NCBI RefSeq assembly: GCF_900112415.1 | Contig: NZ_FOLV01000008.1 | Span: 93,788-157,787 of the forward strand | Reading direction: 5' to 3' | DNA from: Bacillus sp. 491mf | Lineage (GTDB): Bacteria; Bacillota; Bacilli; Bacillales; Bacillaceae_G | Length of the DNA stretch: 64,000 bases | Shown: in pieces, positions 16,739 to 25,819 of the stretch | Position numbering within the stretch: position 1 is the first letter of the stretch | How the letters are laid out: the number at the start of each line of letters is the position of its first letter | Notes under the pieces: model-generated | Databases searched by the model: none | What the model was told of the DNA's origin: nothing | What the model saw: only the letters and a program-made list of their open reading frames with translations | Program-made: the position numbers and the translations under genes

Positions 16739-17722
16739 TCATTTTTTATCTTTCTTATTCATAAACTCCATTGTAAGATTGTAGATTTCATCTGGTTCGT
16801 ATAAATAAATACTATGTGTACCATTAATTGTTATAACTTCTGAATTTGAGAGTTGTTTAGCAAAATGCTTATAATCTTTATTCTTCTGTTTTGTGATTTT
16901 CGAGTTTTTATATTGCTCAGCAACCGCATCTATAAACAAGATCGGTGTTTCTTTTGGGAACGGTAGATGAATTGATTTCTTTCCATTTTCATATACCTGT
17001 AAAAGCTCTTGCTCCATATCATCATTAAAGAATTGTTTAAATGCTAGTGCTTTATATACCTCTTTTTCCTGTTCAGTTAAAAAAGACTGTCGAATGACTT
17101 CAGGATTATAAGCTAAAGATGGTACCAATCTATGCAATCCGATTTTTGCAAAAATATTTATTCCTTTTACTTTTAGTGTATCAACTAGACTTCGTTTATA
17201 TGTTGCATACTGCTGCGGCAGGCCAATATCTAAAGCTATGATTCCCTTTATCTCATTCGGATATTTTTGTGCCCAGTAGATAGCCTCTAGGCCTGATAAA
17301 GAGTGTGGCATTAATATATATGGTGGCTTATTTCCACTTTGAATAAGTGCTTTCCTAGTCTGTTCTAATATTACATCAATATCTCTGTTATCTTCAAAAG
17401 CATCGCTGTAACCATAACCCGCTCTTTCTACGACAGCTATTTTGTTCTCTTTTGAAAATTTGCTATACAAACTTTTCAATTCATAAACCGGAGCAGCTAT
17501 CCCAGCACCAGACATAAATACATATGTATCCTCACCGCTTCCCTCATTATATACGTTCATTTTTTTGTTATTAAAATGAACTAACGTTCCCTTACTTTTA
17601 ATTAACGCTGCTTCCTTGCTTAATTGGTAGTTATGGTATATACATACTGATACTGAAACAAGTAAAACAACCGCAATGAACGCAACAAATATATTTTTTA
17701 ATACTTTAAACAATTTTCTCAT
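16739..17722 (-). CDS. Membrane-anchored alpha/beta hydrolase
   Basis: 327 aa. An N-terminal hydrophobic segment (~residues 10-28, VFIAVVLLVSVSVCIY-like) should anchor it with the catalytic domain outside the membrane. The fold is shown by FMSGAGIAAP (oxyanion region), VVERAGYGYSDAF, the nucleophile elbow MPHSLSGLEA (Ser in HSLSG), and the late His in INGTHSIYLYEPDE. Substrate unknown. It is the first gene of an operon with a two-component system, suggesting that the system either controls it or responds to its product. Confidence 0.8.
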   Translation of the reverse strand: MRKLFKVLKNIFVAFIAVVLLVSVSVCIYHNYQLSKEAALIKSKGTLVHFNNKKMNVYNEGSGEDTYVFMSGAGIAAPVYELKSLYSKFSKENKIAVVERAGYGYSDAFEDNRDIDVILEQTRKALIQSGNKPPYILMPHSLSGLEAIYWAQKYPNEIKGIIALDIGLPQQYATYKRSLVDTLKVKGINIFAKIGLHRLVPSLAYNPEVIRQSFLTEQEKEVYKALAFKQFFNDDMEQELLQVYENGKKSIHLPFPKETPILFIDAVAEQYKNSKITKQKNKDYKHFAKQLSNSEVITINGTHSIYLYEPDEIYNLTMEFMNKKDKK

Positions 17723-17837
17723 AGAATTCTCCTTTCAAGCTATATTGAAAGGATACGAGATAAAAATAAATTTCTAATAAATTTTTATACCATTACTACT
17801 CCTTCACCGAGACAAAAAGGAGACCTTTTTTCTATCT

Positions 17838-18119
17838 TTAACAGCAGCTTTCTCCTCCATGGAAGACTAATCCCACTTCTTCGCCTTCCCCTTCAAAATC
17901 AAGAGTAAGCTTATCTACTACATCTAAAACCTTTTTATCTATTGCAACCTCTAGTCCATTAACTGTTTGTACAATGTCGTCTTCTTCTACCATAGCTAAT
18001 GACATTCCCCAACTTGGTCCACAACATCCAGCACCTTCAAATGAAAAACGTAATGTAGACACACCATGTGCTTTCATAACCTCTTCAATATATGCTTTTG
18101 CTCCATCTGTAATAATCAT
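17838..18119 (-). CDS. HesB/IscA-like CC-motif protein in ars operon
   Basis: 93 aa with a HesB/iron-sulfur biosynthesis-like fold: MIITDGAKAYIEEVMKAHG, then FSFEGAGCCGPSWGMSLAMVE, and a C-terminal GGESCC. The paired cysteines after GAG and at the end differ from classical IscA (C-x63-C-x-C) and match what I recall as the CC/Se-motif group, where one Cys may be selenocysteine in relatives. It lies 19 bp after arsA, so it is the last gene of the ars operon. A role in thiol or metalloid handling is inferred from that context. Confidence 0.7.
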   Translation of the reverse strand: MIITDGAKAYIEEVMKAHGVSTLRFSFEGAGCCGPSWGMSLAMVEEDDIVQTVNGLEVAIDKKVLDVVDKLTLDFEGEGEEVGLVFHGGESCC

Positions 18120-18138
18120 GATATTATCTCCTCTACTT

Positions 18139-19905
18139 TTAAACGGTTAAATGTTTTAATTTGTTATATCCAACAAGATCTTGTGCTTTCCAAGGAATCA
18201 CTACATATTGTCCATTCGATCTTTTTTCTACTTCACGCATCCATTCTATTTCTGACATCGCTCTGCCATATAAAATAGGGTCTTTCGTATGCGTTGCATA
18301 TAAACTTTGATTAACGACCCACCAGGTTGGTGTGATATTTGCTCGTTTTAAATCCTCTTGCAAACGACTTGCTTCAAACACTGGTGTAGCTTCTGCTAAT
18401 GTTACAATCACAACACCTGTTTCTTTTGGATTGCGAAGACGTGGTAATAATTGTTTTACGGAAACTGGAACTTCGCCAGCTGAACGCTCAATTTCTTTAT
18501 GATACGAATGTGCTGCATCAAGCAATAATAATGTATGTCCCGTTGGTGCTGTATCAATGACTACAATTTCATTACTTGCCTTTTCTACAATATCGGCAAA
18601 CGCACGAAAGATCGCAATTTCTTCTGTACAAGGAGACCGTAAATCCTCTTCCAAATATGCTAATCCTTCCTCATCTAACAACTCACTTGATTGATTTAGA
18701 ATTTCTTCTCGGTAATTTTCCACTTCAATTTTTGGATCAATACGGCTTACCGATAGGTTTCCATGTAAAGATTCATGGTGCATGACATAATTCAAGTGTG
18801 CTGCTGGATCAGTAGTAGTTAAATGTACCTTGTGTCCTTTTTCAACTAGACCAACCGCAATAGCAGATGCGACAGTCGTTTTTCCCACGCCACCTTTCCC
18901 CATCGTGAAAATAACACGTTGACCAGTTTTGTGTATATCCTCAATCAACTCTTTTAAAGGCGCTGTTTTCATATCTTCGGATTCTAATAACACTATATCG
19001 GTTATAGCATTATTCATAAATAGCTTGCGAAGATTTTCAATACCAGTAAGATTAAACGAAGCTAAAGGAACATCATAAGTTGGAACCCGCTTTAACTCAT
19101 TTGGCATTTGTTCTAATGCCTTCGTTTGTCTCTCATAAAAAGCTTGAGATACTTCATCCCCTTTCACATGATTTTGCATCATCCCATTGATAAGTAGTAC
19201 TTGATTCTGTACCCCAATTTCCCCAAGTTCTTTTGAAGCCCTTGCAGCTTCTTGTAATGGAGATATGTCCGGACGTGTTACTAACACTAATGTTGTTTGT
19301 TCTCCACTAGACAGTTTGGCAACTGTTTCTTCATACAGTTTTTTCTTCTCACTTAATCCAGCAAGTGGCCCAAGACAAGAAGCACCATGTGTACTTTCTT
19401 CTAAGAATCCACTCCATGCTGTTGGAAGTTGAAGAAGGCGCAACGTATGTCCTGTTGGTGCTGTATCAAAAATAATATGATCGTACTGTTTTGTTAGTTC
19501 TTTATTTGTTAATAAAGATGAAAACTCATCGAATGCTGCAATTTCAACCGTACATGCCCCTGAAAGCTGTTCTTCCATTTGATTAATAACCGCTTCTGGA
19601 AGTTTTTCACGATAAGGTCCTACAACCCGTTCTTTATACTGGATTGCTGCTGTTTCAGGGTCTAAATTAGCTACGAATAAATTATTTACACTTTGACTTT
19701 CTACTGGTTGATTCGTTAGTTCCATACCAAACACATCTTGTAAATTCGATGCTGGGTCTGTACTTACAAGCAATACACGCTTTCCTTTATCAGCTAATGT
19801 GATTGCGGTTGCACATGCAGTTGATGTTTTTCCCACACCACCTTTTCCCGTAAAGAATAGAAATGGTGTAAATTCCATTGTCTGTGGATTATATAAACGA
19901 GTCAT
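18139..19905 (-). CDS. arsA: Arsenical pump-driving ATPase ArsA
   Basis: 588 aa, the usual length for a two-domain ArsA. Domain A1 has the P-loop TGKGGVGKTST (~residues 19-29) and signal-transduction DTAPTGHTLRLLQLP. Domain A2 has MGKGGVGKTTVA (~335) and a second DTAPTGHTLLLLD. Conserved metalloid-site cysteines are visible in GACTVEIAA (A1) and SPCTEEIAI (A2). It uses ATP to drive arsenite/antimonite efflux with a membrane partner at the inner face. No ArsB is present in the window, so Acr3 (divergent at 21360) is the likely channel. Cotranscribed after arsD. Confidence 0.95.
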   Translation of the reverse strand: MTRLYNPQTMEFTPFLFFTGKGGVGKTSTACATAITLADKGKRVLLVSTDPASNLQDVFGMELTNQPVESQSVNNLFVANLDPETAAIQYKERVVGPYREKLPEAVINQMEEQLSGACTVEIAAFDEFSSLLTNKELTKQYDHIIFDTAPTGHTLRLLQLPTAWSGFLEESTHGASCLGPLAGLSEKKKLYEETVAKLSSGEQTTLVLVTRPDISPLQEAARASKELGEIGVQNQVLLINGMMQNHVKGDEVSQAFYERQTKALEQMPNELKRVPTYDVPLASFNLTGIENLRKLFMNNAITDIVLLESEDMKTAPLKELIEDIHKTGQRVIFTMGKGGVGKTTVASAIAVGLVEKGHKVHLTTTDPAAHLNYVMHHESLHGNLSVSRIDPKIEVENYREEILNQSSELLDEEGLAYLEEDLRSPCTEEIAIFRAFADIVEKASNEIVVIDTAPTGHTLLLLDAAHSYHKEIERSAGEVPVSVKQLLPRLRNPKETGVVIVTLAEATPVFEASRLQEDLKRANITPTWWVVNQSLYATHTKDPILYGRAMSEIEWMREVEKRSNGQYVVIPWKAQDLVGYNKLKHLTV

Positions 19906-19924
19906 GTCTATTCCTTCTTTCTCT

Positions 19925-20284
19925 TTACTTTTTCACGTTTAATCCTAAACGTACACGAGGCTTTTGACTTAACTCTTCTTCTGTTAATCCTGTTAATGCA
20001 ACAAATTCATCATTTGATAAGTATTCTTTTTCTTTTACCACTTCACCATCAACAAGAGTAACAGGAAGCACTTCAGGACCTTTTTCCATTAACAATTTAC
20101 TAATGATTTCATTTGATGCAAACGCATCTGGTTCACTTGCTAAATTATAGCGTGTGATATCAAATCCTTTATTTTTTAAATTGTTAACAGCCACAGAAAC
20201 TCGAATTAATTCTGGGTCTACACTTGGTCCACAAACACCTGTTGAACAACACATTGCCGGATCATAAATTTCAATTTTTTTCAT
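19925..20284 (-). CDS. arsD: Arsenite metallochaperone ArsD
   Basis: 119 aa. The N-terminus MKKIEIYDPAMCCSTGVCGP holds the Cys12-Cys13-Cys18 triad that binds As(III) and passes it to ArsA. The later vicinal Cys pairs of the long E. coli plasmid form are absent, as in many Firmicute ArsD proteins. It sits 20 bp upstream of arsA, the usual order, and 57 bp after arsC, with a short stem-loop in that gap. Confidence 0.93.
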   Translation of the reverse strand: MKKIEIYDPAMCCSTGVCGPSVDPELIRVSVAVNNLKNKGFDITRYNLASEPDAFASNEIISKLLMEKGPEVLPVTLVDGEVVKEKEYLSNDEFVALTGLTEEELSQKPRVRLGLNVKK

Positions 20285-20309
20285 TTTCTTTTCCCCCTAT
20301 ATACAAGAA

Positions 20310-20329
20310 GCCGAGAACTTCTTCTCGGC
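20310..20329. promoter_or_regulatory. Intercistronic stem-loop between arsC and arsD
   Basis: GCCGAGAA and TTCTCGGC form a perfect 8-bp stem with a 4-nt loop. On the ars-operon (minus) strand it is followed by TTCTTGTATA, not a T run, so mRNA processing or stabilisation is likelier than termination. Confidence 0.5.
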
Positions 20330-20340
20330 TATGTTTTTGA

Positions 20341-20742
20341 TTACTCACCTGTTTCCGCAAATTTCTTAATGTGTGCACCAATCTCATCACGCACACGTTG
20401 AAACACTGACCAATCTTGCCCTGCTGGATCATCAAATCCCCAATGTTCATGTTTCACATGTGGAGGAATTGTCGGGCATATGTCTCTCGCATGTCCACAT
20501 AATGTCACAACAAAGTCTGCTTTATTTAAAATGTCAAGGTCGATGATATCTGATGTTTGACCTATAATATCAATATTTACTTCATTCATTGCTTTAATTG
20601 CATTTGGATTCACGCCATGTGCTTCAATCCCTGCAGAGTAAACATTCCATGTATCACCCAAATACTTTTCCCCAAACCCTTCAGCTATCTGGCTACGACA
20701 AGAGTTACCTGTACACAAGAAATAGATTGTTTTCTTTGTCAT
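20341..20742 (-). CDS. arsC: Thioredoxin-coupled arsenate reductase ArsC
   Basis: 133 aa of the low-molecular-weight phosphatase-like ArsC family. [15 protein letters not shown] is the P-loop with Cys10, Cys15 and the anion-binding Arg, and [11 protein letters not shown] gives Cys82 and Cys89, the other two redox cysteines of the S. aureus pI258/B. subtilis type. It reduces arsenate to arsenite in the cytosol using thioredoxin. It lies 25 bp after arsR. Confidence 0.95.
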   Translation of the reverse strand: MTKKTIYFLCTGNSCRSQIAEGFGEKYLGDTWNVYSAGIEAHGVNPNAIKAMNEVNIDIIGQTSDIIDLDILNKADFVVTLCGHARDICPTIPPHVKHEHWGFDDPAGQDWSVFQRVRDEIGAHIKKFAETGE

Positions 20743-20767
20743 GTCTGTTCATCTCCTATTATATCTT

Positions 20768-21097
20768 TTAGTTACAGCAGTTATCATCACAAGTAATTGC
20801 ACCTTCAGGTAGGTCTACATGACGAATCACATCTTGAACCAATTCATAGTATTCACTTTCTGTATTCATGGAGTAATAAATCCATTGTCCACGTCTTTCT
20901 TCTGTTACAAGCCCTGCATCCTTTAGCTTGCGTACATGCTGACTAATAGAAGGTTGACTCATTTTAAATATATCTACAAAGTTACAAACACAATATTCTT
21001 GTTCATATACCATTCGCATCATCGCTAATCGCGTTTTATCTCCTAGCAATTTCAGGATACTTGATACCTTTTCCATTTCTAATATTGTTTTTTGCAT
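20768..21097 (-). CDS. arsR: ArsR-type arsenic-responsive repressor
   Basis: 109 aa winged-helix repressor. LGDKTRLAMMRMVYEQEYCVCNFVD gives the helix with the As(III)-sensing pair Cys36/Cys38 (ELCVCDL-type motif), followed by MSQPSISQHVRKLKDAGLV, the recognition helix. The C-terminus ends with a Cys cluster (CDDNCCN). It heads the arsR-C-D-A-HesB operon. Palindromes at 21127-21146 and 21304-21323 in the intergenic region shared with acr3 are its probable operators. Confidence 0.93.
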   Translation of the reverse strand: MQKTILEMEKVSSILKLLGDKTRLAMMRMVYEQEYCVCNFVDIFKMSQPSISQHVRKLKDAGLVTEERRGQWIYYSMNTESEYYELVQDVIRHVDLPEGAITCDDNCCN

Positions 21098-21126
21098 ATC
21101 TCAACCTCCTATTCTTAATAATAAGT

Positions 21127-21146
21127 ATATAAGCATTCACTTATAT
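21127..21146. promoter_or_regulatory. Probable ArsR operator, arsR side
   Basis: ATATAAGCATTCACTTATAT is an inverted repeat (ATATAAG/CTTATAT) 30 bp upstream of the arsR start. It shares half-sites with 21304-21323. ArsR/SmtB operators are typically 12-2-12-like AT-rich palindromes. Confidence 0.6.
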
Positions 21147-21303
21147 GTTCAACTAAAAAATACTCATAAAACAAAAAAATATAAACAGAATCCTCTTTTC
21201 TCCTGCAGATTGTACATCCGTTTTCCAATAAGAAATTACACTTATTTTTTTCAAAAAATCCTCTTTCATTCAAAACACTTGAAAAATATATAACCAAACG
21301 CTA

Positions 21304-21323
21304 ATATAAGTGTATACTTATAT
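21304..21323. promoter_or_regulatory. Probable ArsR operator, acr3 side
   Basis: ATATAAGTGTATACTTATAT is an inverted repeat (ATATAAGT/ACTTATAT) 36 bp upstream of the acr3 start, with the same half-site as 21127-21146. Both divergent promoters are therefore likely under one repressor. Confidence 0.6.
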
Positions 21324-21359
21324 AAATGAACGATAATATATATCAAGGAGGAGAAGAAA

Positions 21360-22418
21360 GTGGAGAAAATCAGTAAAAACTTATCTTTTCTAGACCGCTA
21401 TTTAACGTTGTGGATATTCCTAGCTATGGCATTAGGTGTATTCATTGGCTATGTATCACCTAATTTTGTTGATCATCTAAACTCTTTACAAGTAGGAACA
21501 ACGTCTATTCCCATTGCCATAGGACTCATTATTATGATGTATCCACCACTAGCAAAAGTTCGCTACGAGGAAATGTGGCGCGTATTTAAAGGCTGGAAAG
21601 TGCTATTATTATCTTTATTTCAAAACTGGGTCATTGGACCAATTTTAATGTTCGTATTAGCAATCGTTTTTCTACAAGATTATCCAGAATATATGGTGGG
21701 TTTAATCATGATTGGTTTAGCTCGTTGTATTGCCATGGTTGTCGTATGGAATGATCTCGCACAAGGTGACCGTGAATACACTGCAGGTCTTGTTGCCTTT
21801 AATTCTATTTTTCAAATCTTACTGTACTCTGTATACACATATGTATTCGTCACAGTATTACCGAAATGGCTAGGTATGGAGAGCTTTGTTGTAGATATTT
21901 CAATGGGGGAAATCGCAAAAAGCGTGGGTATTTATCTCGGAATTCCTTTTGTTGCAGGTATGTTAACACGACTTACTTTTGTAAAAACAAAAGGACGTGA
22001 ATGGTATGAGTCAACAATCGTTCCTCGTATTAGTCCATTAACGTTAATTGCATTACTTTTTACAATCATTGTGATGTTCTCTATTAAAGGCGAAATGATT
22101 GTTCAGCTACCAATGGATGTTGTACGAATTGCAATTCCATTACTTATTTACTTTATCTTAATGTTCTTTGTTTCGTTCTTCTTATCTAAGAAAATGGGAA
22201 CAAGTTACCCTGTTGCAACTTCTTTATCATTCACAGCAGCAAGTAATAACTTTGAATTAGCTATCGCTGTTGCAGTTGGGGTATTTGGTATTCATTCAGG
22301 AGCAGCTTTTGCAGCAGTGATCGGTCCATTAGTAGAAGTGCCTGTTTTAATTGCACTTGTTAATGTTGCATTGAAACTACAAAAGAAATTTTCAAATACT
22401 ACTGTAATCAAAGAGTAA
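21360..22418 (+). CDS. Arsenite efflux permease, ACR3 family
   Basis: 352 aa with about ten transmembrane helices. The GTG start at 21360 is preceded by AAGGAGGAGAAGAAA. ACR3 landmarks are [16 protein letters not shown] at the N-terminus, [13 protein letters not shown] (helix 4 Cys used for As(III)), and [18 protein letters not shown] in helix 9 containing the conserved Glu. It exports As(III) with the proton motive force. Here it is transcribed away from arsRCDA, and ArsA may energise it. In many databases it is also called arsB. Confidence 0.93.
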   Translation: MEKISKNLSFLDRYLTLWIFLAMALGVFIGYVSPNFVDHLNSLQVGTTSIPIAIGLIIMMYPPLAKVRYEEMWRVFKGWKVLLLSLFQNWVIGPILMFVLAIVFLQDYPEYMVGLIMIGLARCIAMVVVWNDLAQGDREYTAGLVAFNSIFQILLYSVYTYVFVTVLPKWLGMESFVVDISMGEIAKSVGIYLGIPFVAGMLTRLTFVKTKGREWYESTIVPRISPLTLIALLFTIIVMFSIKGEMIVQLPMDVVRIAIPLLIYFILMFFVSFFLSKKMGTSYPVATSLSFTAASNNFELAIAVAVGVFGIHSGAAFAAVIGPLVEVPVLIALVNVALKLQKKFSNTTVIKE

Positions 22419-22840
22419 CAACAGGCTATTTACTTCAGTATCATTTAAATCATAATAACTCCAAGTACCCTGTGTTTCTTTAATTATCAAACGTCTTGTG
22501 AAATGAATAATATAACAAGTATGATAACAGCTACACAAAAAGAAAAATTTTATATTATCACCGTTAGATAACCTTGTTACTAATATAATGTGCTATATCC
22601 ACCTCACTCCTTCAGCACGCATAATTTATCTGAAAATCTCTATTAAATTTGGAAATATCCTCTTTCATCGATTCACCTCAACTCCGCCCCCCCAAATATG
22701 ATTCCCCCTTACACCGAGAGTGAAAAGGTTAGAATTTTCTTATTTAATAACGAAAGGATAAACCTTATGTATCATAGGGGCTCGTCCCCTCTAAAAAGGT
22801 TGGATGTCAATTTTTTTAACTTACATTTATATAAATTGAT
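22419..22840. other. Intergenic region without a recognisable gene
   Basis: AT-rich, no gene supported on either strand. A small stem AGGGGCTCGTCCCCT lies at about 22777-22791. No convincing terminator for acr3 was found. Confidence 0.4.
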
Positions 22841-23785
22841 TTATAAACATTTTTCAGGATCGATTTCAATAAACTCCCATTGTCCTTTCGTATCCTTTTT
22901 ATATTGCGCGGCCAAAATATCTGTGTCATTTGTTAGTTGAAAAAATACAAAGCGATATTTGTTCCCATCAGTTCCAATCACATCAATTTGTTTCGTATAG
23001 TCTTCTTGTTTTGTTGGAAGTCGTTCCTTTACAAGTTCACACCAATTTCCGAACATGATATCAACAACCGCCTCTGCATTATGTTGCCAAAGATGATAAG
23101 CAGCACATAAAAAGTCCTCACCATATAGGTCAATATCGGCAATTTTGTATGATTTACCTTCCTTTTCAATATAAATATAACCGTAATAATAAGCGAAATA
23201 AGTAATCCCTTTAGCTGAACCTTCAATTGTTTCAATTTCAAAGAAATAACGGCTTGCCTTTGGATATTTTTTATCTCGATGTAACGGTGCTAGTTTTATT
23301 AAATTGATATGTCCAATTCCTTCGAATGAACGAAAATAACTCTTATAGGAAACTCTTTTTTGATATTGACTTGTGAAAAAGTTATAAGCGATTGGATACG
23401 GAATTTTTGATAGTCCAACACTCCCGCAACCTCCCTTTTTATATTTCGTAAGATTTTCAGCTTCTCGTAAAACACTGAAATAATTTATAATTGTATTTTC
23501 CGGTGAATTCATAAGCGACGGTGGAAGAACGATTTGATAGTATTGTTTATCAATGAAGGAATCAAAAAATTGATAGTTAAATCGTTTATTCAGAACGGGA
23601 AAGCATGACGGCCGAAAGTACTTTTCTAAATTCTCTTCTCTATCATCACTTTGCCCGTTTCCTACTTTATATTTTTGTTTTTGAAACATGGCCCCCATAA
23701 TAATTTCACATGTATTTAAGTTCTTCCTTTGTATAAATCGTTGAAAAAAAGCGAATTTCTTATCCTTTAAATGAAAGCCCTTCAT
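22841..23785 (-). CDS. Conserved protein of unknown function
   Basis: About 314 aa from the ATG at 23785, favoured because GGATGGAGTGGAATT precedes it; a longer in-frame start is at 23809. The protein is soluble, without signal peptide or membrane helices, and rich in Tyr, Phe and Lys (for example THFAYYYGYIYIEKEGKSY-like and RYFFEIETIEGSAKG strands). I recognise no family. The C-terminal part (DVIGTDGNKYRFVFFQLTND, DTKGQWEFIEIDPEKCL) looks beta-rich. It stands alone on the minus strand between acr3 and a polysaccharide deacetylase. Confidence 0.6.
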   Translation of the reverse strand: MKGFHLKDKKFAFFQRFIQRKNLNTCEIIMGAMFQKQKYKVGNGQSDDREENLEKYFRPSCFPVLNKRFNYQFFDSFIDKQYYQIVLPPSLMNSPENTIINYFSVLREAENLTKYKKGGCGSVGLSKIPYPIAYNFFTSQYQKRVSYKSYFRSFEGIGHINLIKLAPLHRDKKYPKASRYFFEIETIEGSAKGITYFAYYYGYIYIEKEGKSYKIADIDLYGEDFLCAAYHLWQHNAEAVVDIMFGNWCELVKERLPTKQEDYTKQIDVIGTDGNKYRFVFFQLTNDTDILAAQYKKDTKGQWEFIEIDPEKCL

Positions 23786-23987
23786 AATTCCACTCCATCC
23801 TAAAAGCATATGTCTTTAAAATGTATGATTTCATTACACCTTTCATAAACGAAATCCCAAAAATCTTACATTGAGTTCAAAAAACATTGTTTACTTGTAA
23901 ATATATTTTTTCAGTACTATACATAAAATTCCTAATATAATAGAATGAAAGAGAATGGAATTATTAGATACAGAAAGAAGGACATTT

Positions 23988-24815
23988 ATGCGTAACAAAT
24001 CATCACTCGTAACTTTATTTAAAAGATCTCTTATTATGTGTGTAGGAATTTCATGCATATGCGGAGCATCTATCGGGTCAAATCACATTGTAAAAGCTAG
24101 TACAGAGGATTCTTCACAAACTGTTCAACTAGTAAGTGAAATACAAACTGCATTAGCTCCAAAAGAGACCCCTCAACAATACAATGGTCAAGTTAGAAAA
24201 GTAGCATATCTTACTTTTGACGATGGACCTGGAAAATACACAGCTCAACTATTGGATACACTAAAGCAAAATGGTGCAAAAGCTACTTTTTTCCTTATTG
24301 GCTCAAACGTTAAAGAATATCCAAATTTAGTAAAACGCGAATTAGCAGAAGGTCACTATGTCGGCATGCATAGTATGTCACATGATTACACGAAGCTGTA
24401 CAAGCAAGGCGGTTATGTGAACGAAATGAAAGAAGATCAAAAATTAATTTCTAATATTATTGGACAATCTCCAAAATTAACTCGTCCACCGTATGGTTCC
24501 ATGCCAGGACTCAATGAAGCATTGCGAAATCAAGTCGCTGAAAATGATTTGCGCGTATGGGACTGGACGATCGATTCTTTAGATTGGAAATATAATAAAA
24601 TGCCAGTGGATGCTGCTTCTGCTAAAATTGTAGAAAATGTAATTGCAGGTGCAAAAACAAACAGAGAGGTAATCCTGCTACATGATATTCACCCACAATC
24701 TGTTTCTGCCGTATCTGCTATTATTAAAGGGCTAAAAGATAAGGGCTATGAGTTTGAAAGTTATAATGAAAACGAACATTTCGACTTAAACTTCTGGCAT
24801 GATAAACGAATTTAA
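23988..24815 (+). CDS. Secreted polysaccharide deacetylase (CE4)
   Basis: 275 aa from the ATG at 23988, preceded by GAAAGAAGGACATTT. The first ~37 residues (positively charged start, hydrophobic core with CGAS, then KAST) form a signal peptide. The NodB-homology domain has motif 1 LTFDDGP (metal Asp), motif 2 GMHSMSHDY with both His ligands, motif 3 RPPYGSMPG, motif 4 DWTIDSLDWKYN and motif 5 ILLHDIH. It probably deacetylates peptidoglycan N-acetyl sugars, as in the several PgdA-like enzymes of the B. cereus group. A terminator follows. Confidence 0.88.
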   Translation: MRNKSSLVTLFKRSLIMCVGISCICGASIGSNHIVKASTEDSSQTVQLVSEIQTALAPKETPQQYNGQVRKVAYLTFDDGPGKYTAQLLDTLKQNGAKATFFLIGSNVKEYPNLVKRELAEGHYVGMHSMSHDYTKLYKQGGYVNEMKEDQKLISNIIGQSPKLTRPPYGSMPGLNEALRNQVAENDLRVWDWTIDSLDWKYNKMPVDAASAKIVENVIAGAKTNREVILLHDIHPQSVSAVSAIIKGLKDKGYEFESYNENEHFDLNFWHDKRI

Positions 24816-24822
24816 CATGAAT

Positions 24823-24861
24823 AAAAGGACTAATTTCTATCTGATAGGAATCAGTCCTTTT
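24823..24861 (+). terminator. Terminator of the deacetylase gene
   Basis: AAAAGGACTAATT and AATCAGTCCTTTT form a near-perfect stem around a 13-nt loop, the second arm ending in a T run. Its place between convergent genes suggests it can act both ways. Confidence 0.7.
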
Positions 24862-24889
24862 CTAATTACAGGGTTTTTCTAACGCATTT

Positions 24890-25807
24890 TTAATCTGCGA
24901 TATCTATATTAATATGGAAATGTTGTAACTTATCAGGATTTAAAATAATATAAATAGATTTAATTTTAACCCCTTCAAATTCAAAACTCATTATAGCTTG
25001 TATTCCTGTACGATTTCTAATTACAATTCCAGGACAACCATTTACTTCTGTTTGCAACATAAAGTATTCTTCTTGATTCGTAAGAAATTTTGTTGCTAAC
25101 GTAGTAAGAAGTTGTTTTACACGCACTGCACCATAAATAGGTTTAGCTGCAGCGGTTACTTTGCCGCCGCCATCTGCATAATAAGTGATATCTTCCCAAA
25201 GAATTTCCATCAACTGATTTGTATTTCCCTTTTGAATAGCATTTATAAAACATGCGATGACTTGTTCATGATCTTCTTTTACACTTTCGACCGCAATTTT
25301 CTTTTCAAGTTCTGGAAGCGCCTTTTTTATTCTGCTTAAGATTTTACGGCAATTCGCTTCTTTTTTTTGCACAATTTCAGCAATCGTTTCATAGTCATAT
25401 TCCAAAATTTCACGGAGTATAAAAACAGCTCTTTCTATAGGATTCAATTGCTCAAATAATACAAGCAAAGCATATGACATATCATTTTTCATCATTATTT
25501 CCTGTAATGGATCTGTTTCTATTACTGCAATTGGTTCTGGTAGCCATGTTCCAACATAAAGTTCTCTTTTTTTCTTTGAAGATTTCAATAAGTCTAAGCA
25601 ACGATTCGTAACCAATTTACACAGAAATGCTTTTATGTTTAAGCTGTGCTTCATTTCATATTCATTCAACTTTATAAACACATCTTGAATAATATCTTCT
25701 GCATCCGCAATACTGCCCGTCATTTTATAAGCAAGTGAGAAAAGGAGCGGTTTATAATTGGTATATAATTGACTAAGTTCAGCGTTTTCCATATAAATAG
25801 TCCTCAC
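24890..25807 (-). CDS. ECF41-type RNA polymerase sigma factor with SnoaL-like tail
   Basis: 305 aa. Region 2 includes LLFSLAYKMTGSIADAEDIIQDVFIK (~residues 17-42), and region 4 is LNPIERAVFILREILEYDYETIAEIV (~115-142). The extra C-terminal half (~175-300) looks like a SnoaL/NTF2 domain with YADGGGKV and ends ILNPDKLQHF, close to the NPDKL signature of ECF41. In that family the tail regulates activity and no anti-sigma is needed. It lies 12 bp after the NAD(P)/FAD oxidoreductase gene, the usual ECF41 partner type. Confidence 0.82.
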   Translation of the reverse strand: MRTIYMENAELSQLYTNYKPLLFSLAYKMTGSIADAEDIIQDVFIKLNEYEMKHSLNIKAFLCKLVTNRCLDLLKSSKKKRELYVGTWLPEPIAVIETDPLQEIMMKNDMSYALLVLFEQLNPIERAVFILREILEYDYETIAEIVQKKEANCRKILSRIKKALPELEKKIAVESVKEDHEQVIACFINAIQKGNTNQLMEILWEDITYYADGGGKVTAAAKPIYGAVRVKQLLTTLATKFLTNQEEYFMLQTEVNGCPGIVIRNRTGIQAIMSFEFEGVKIKSIYIILNPDKLQHFHINIDIAD

Positions 25808-25819
25808 TTTCTATTTCAG

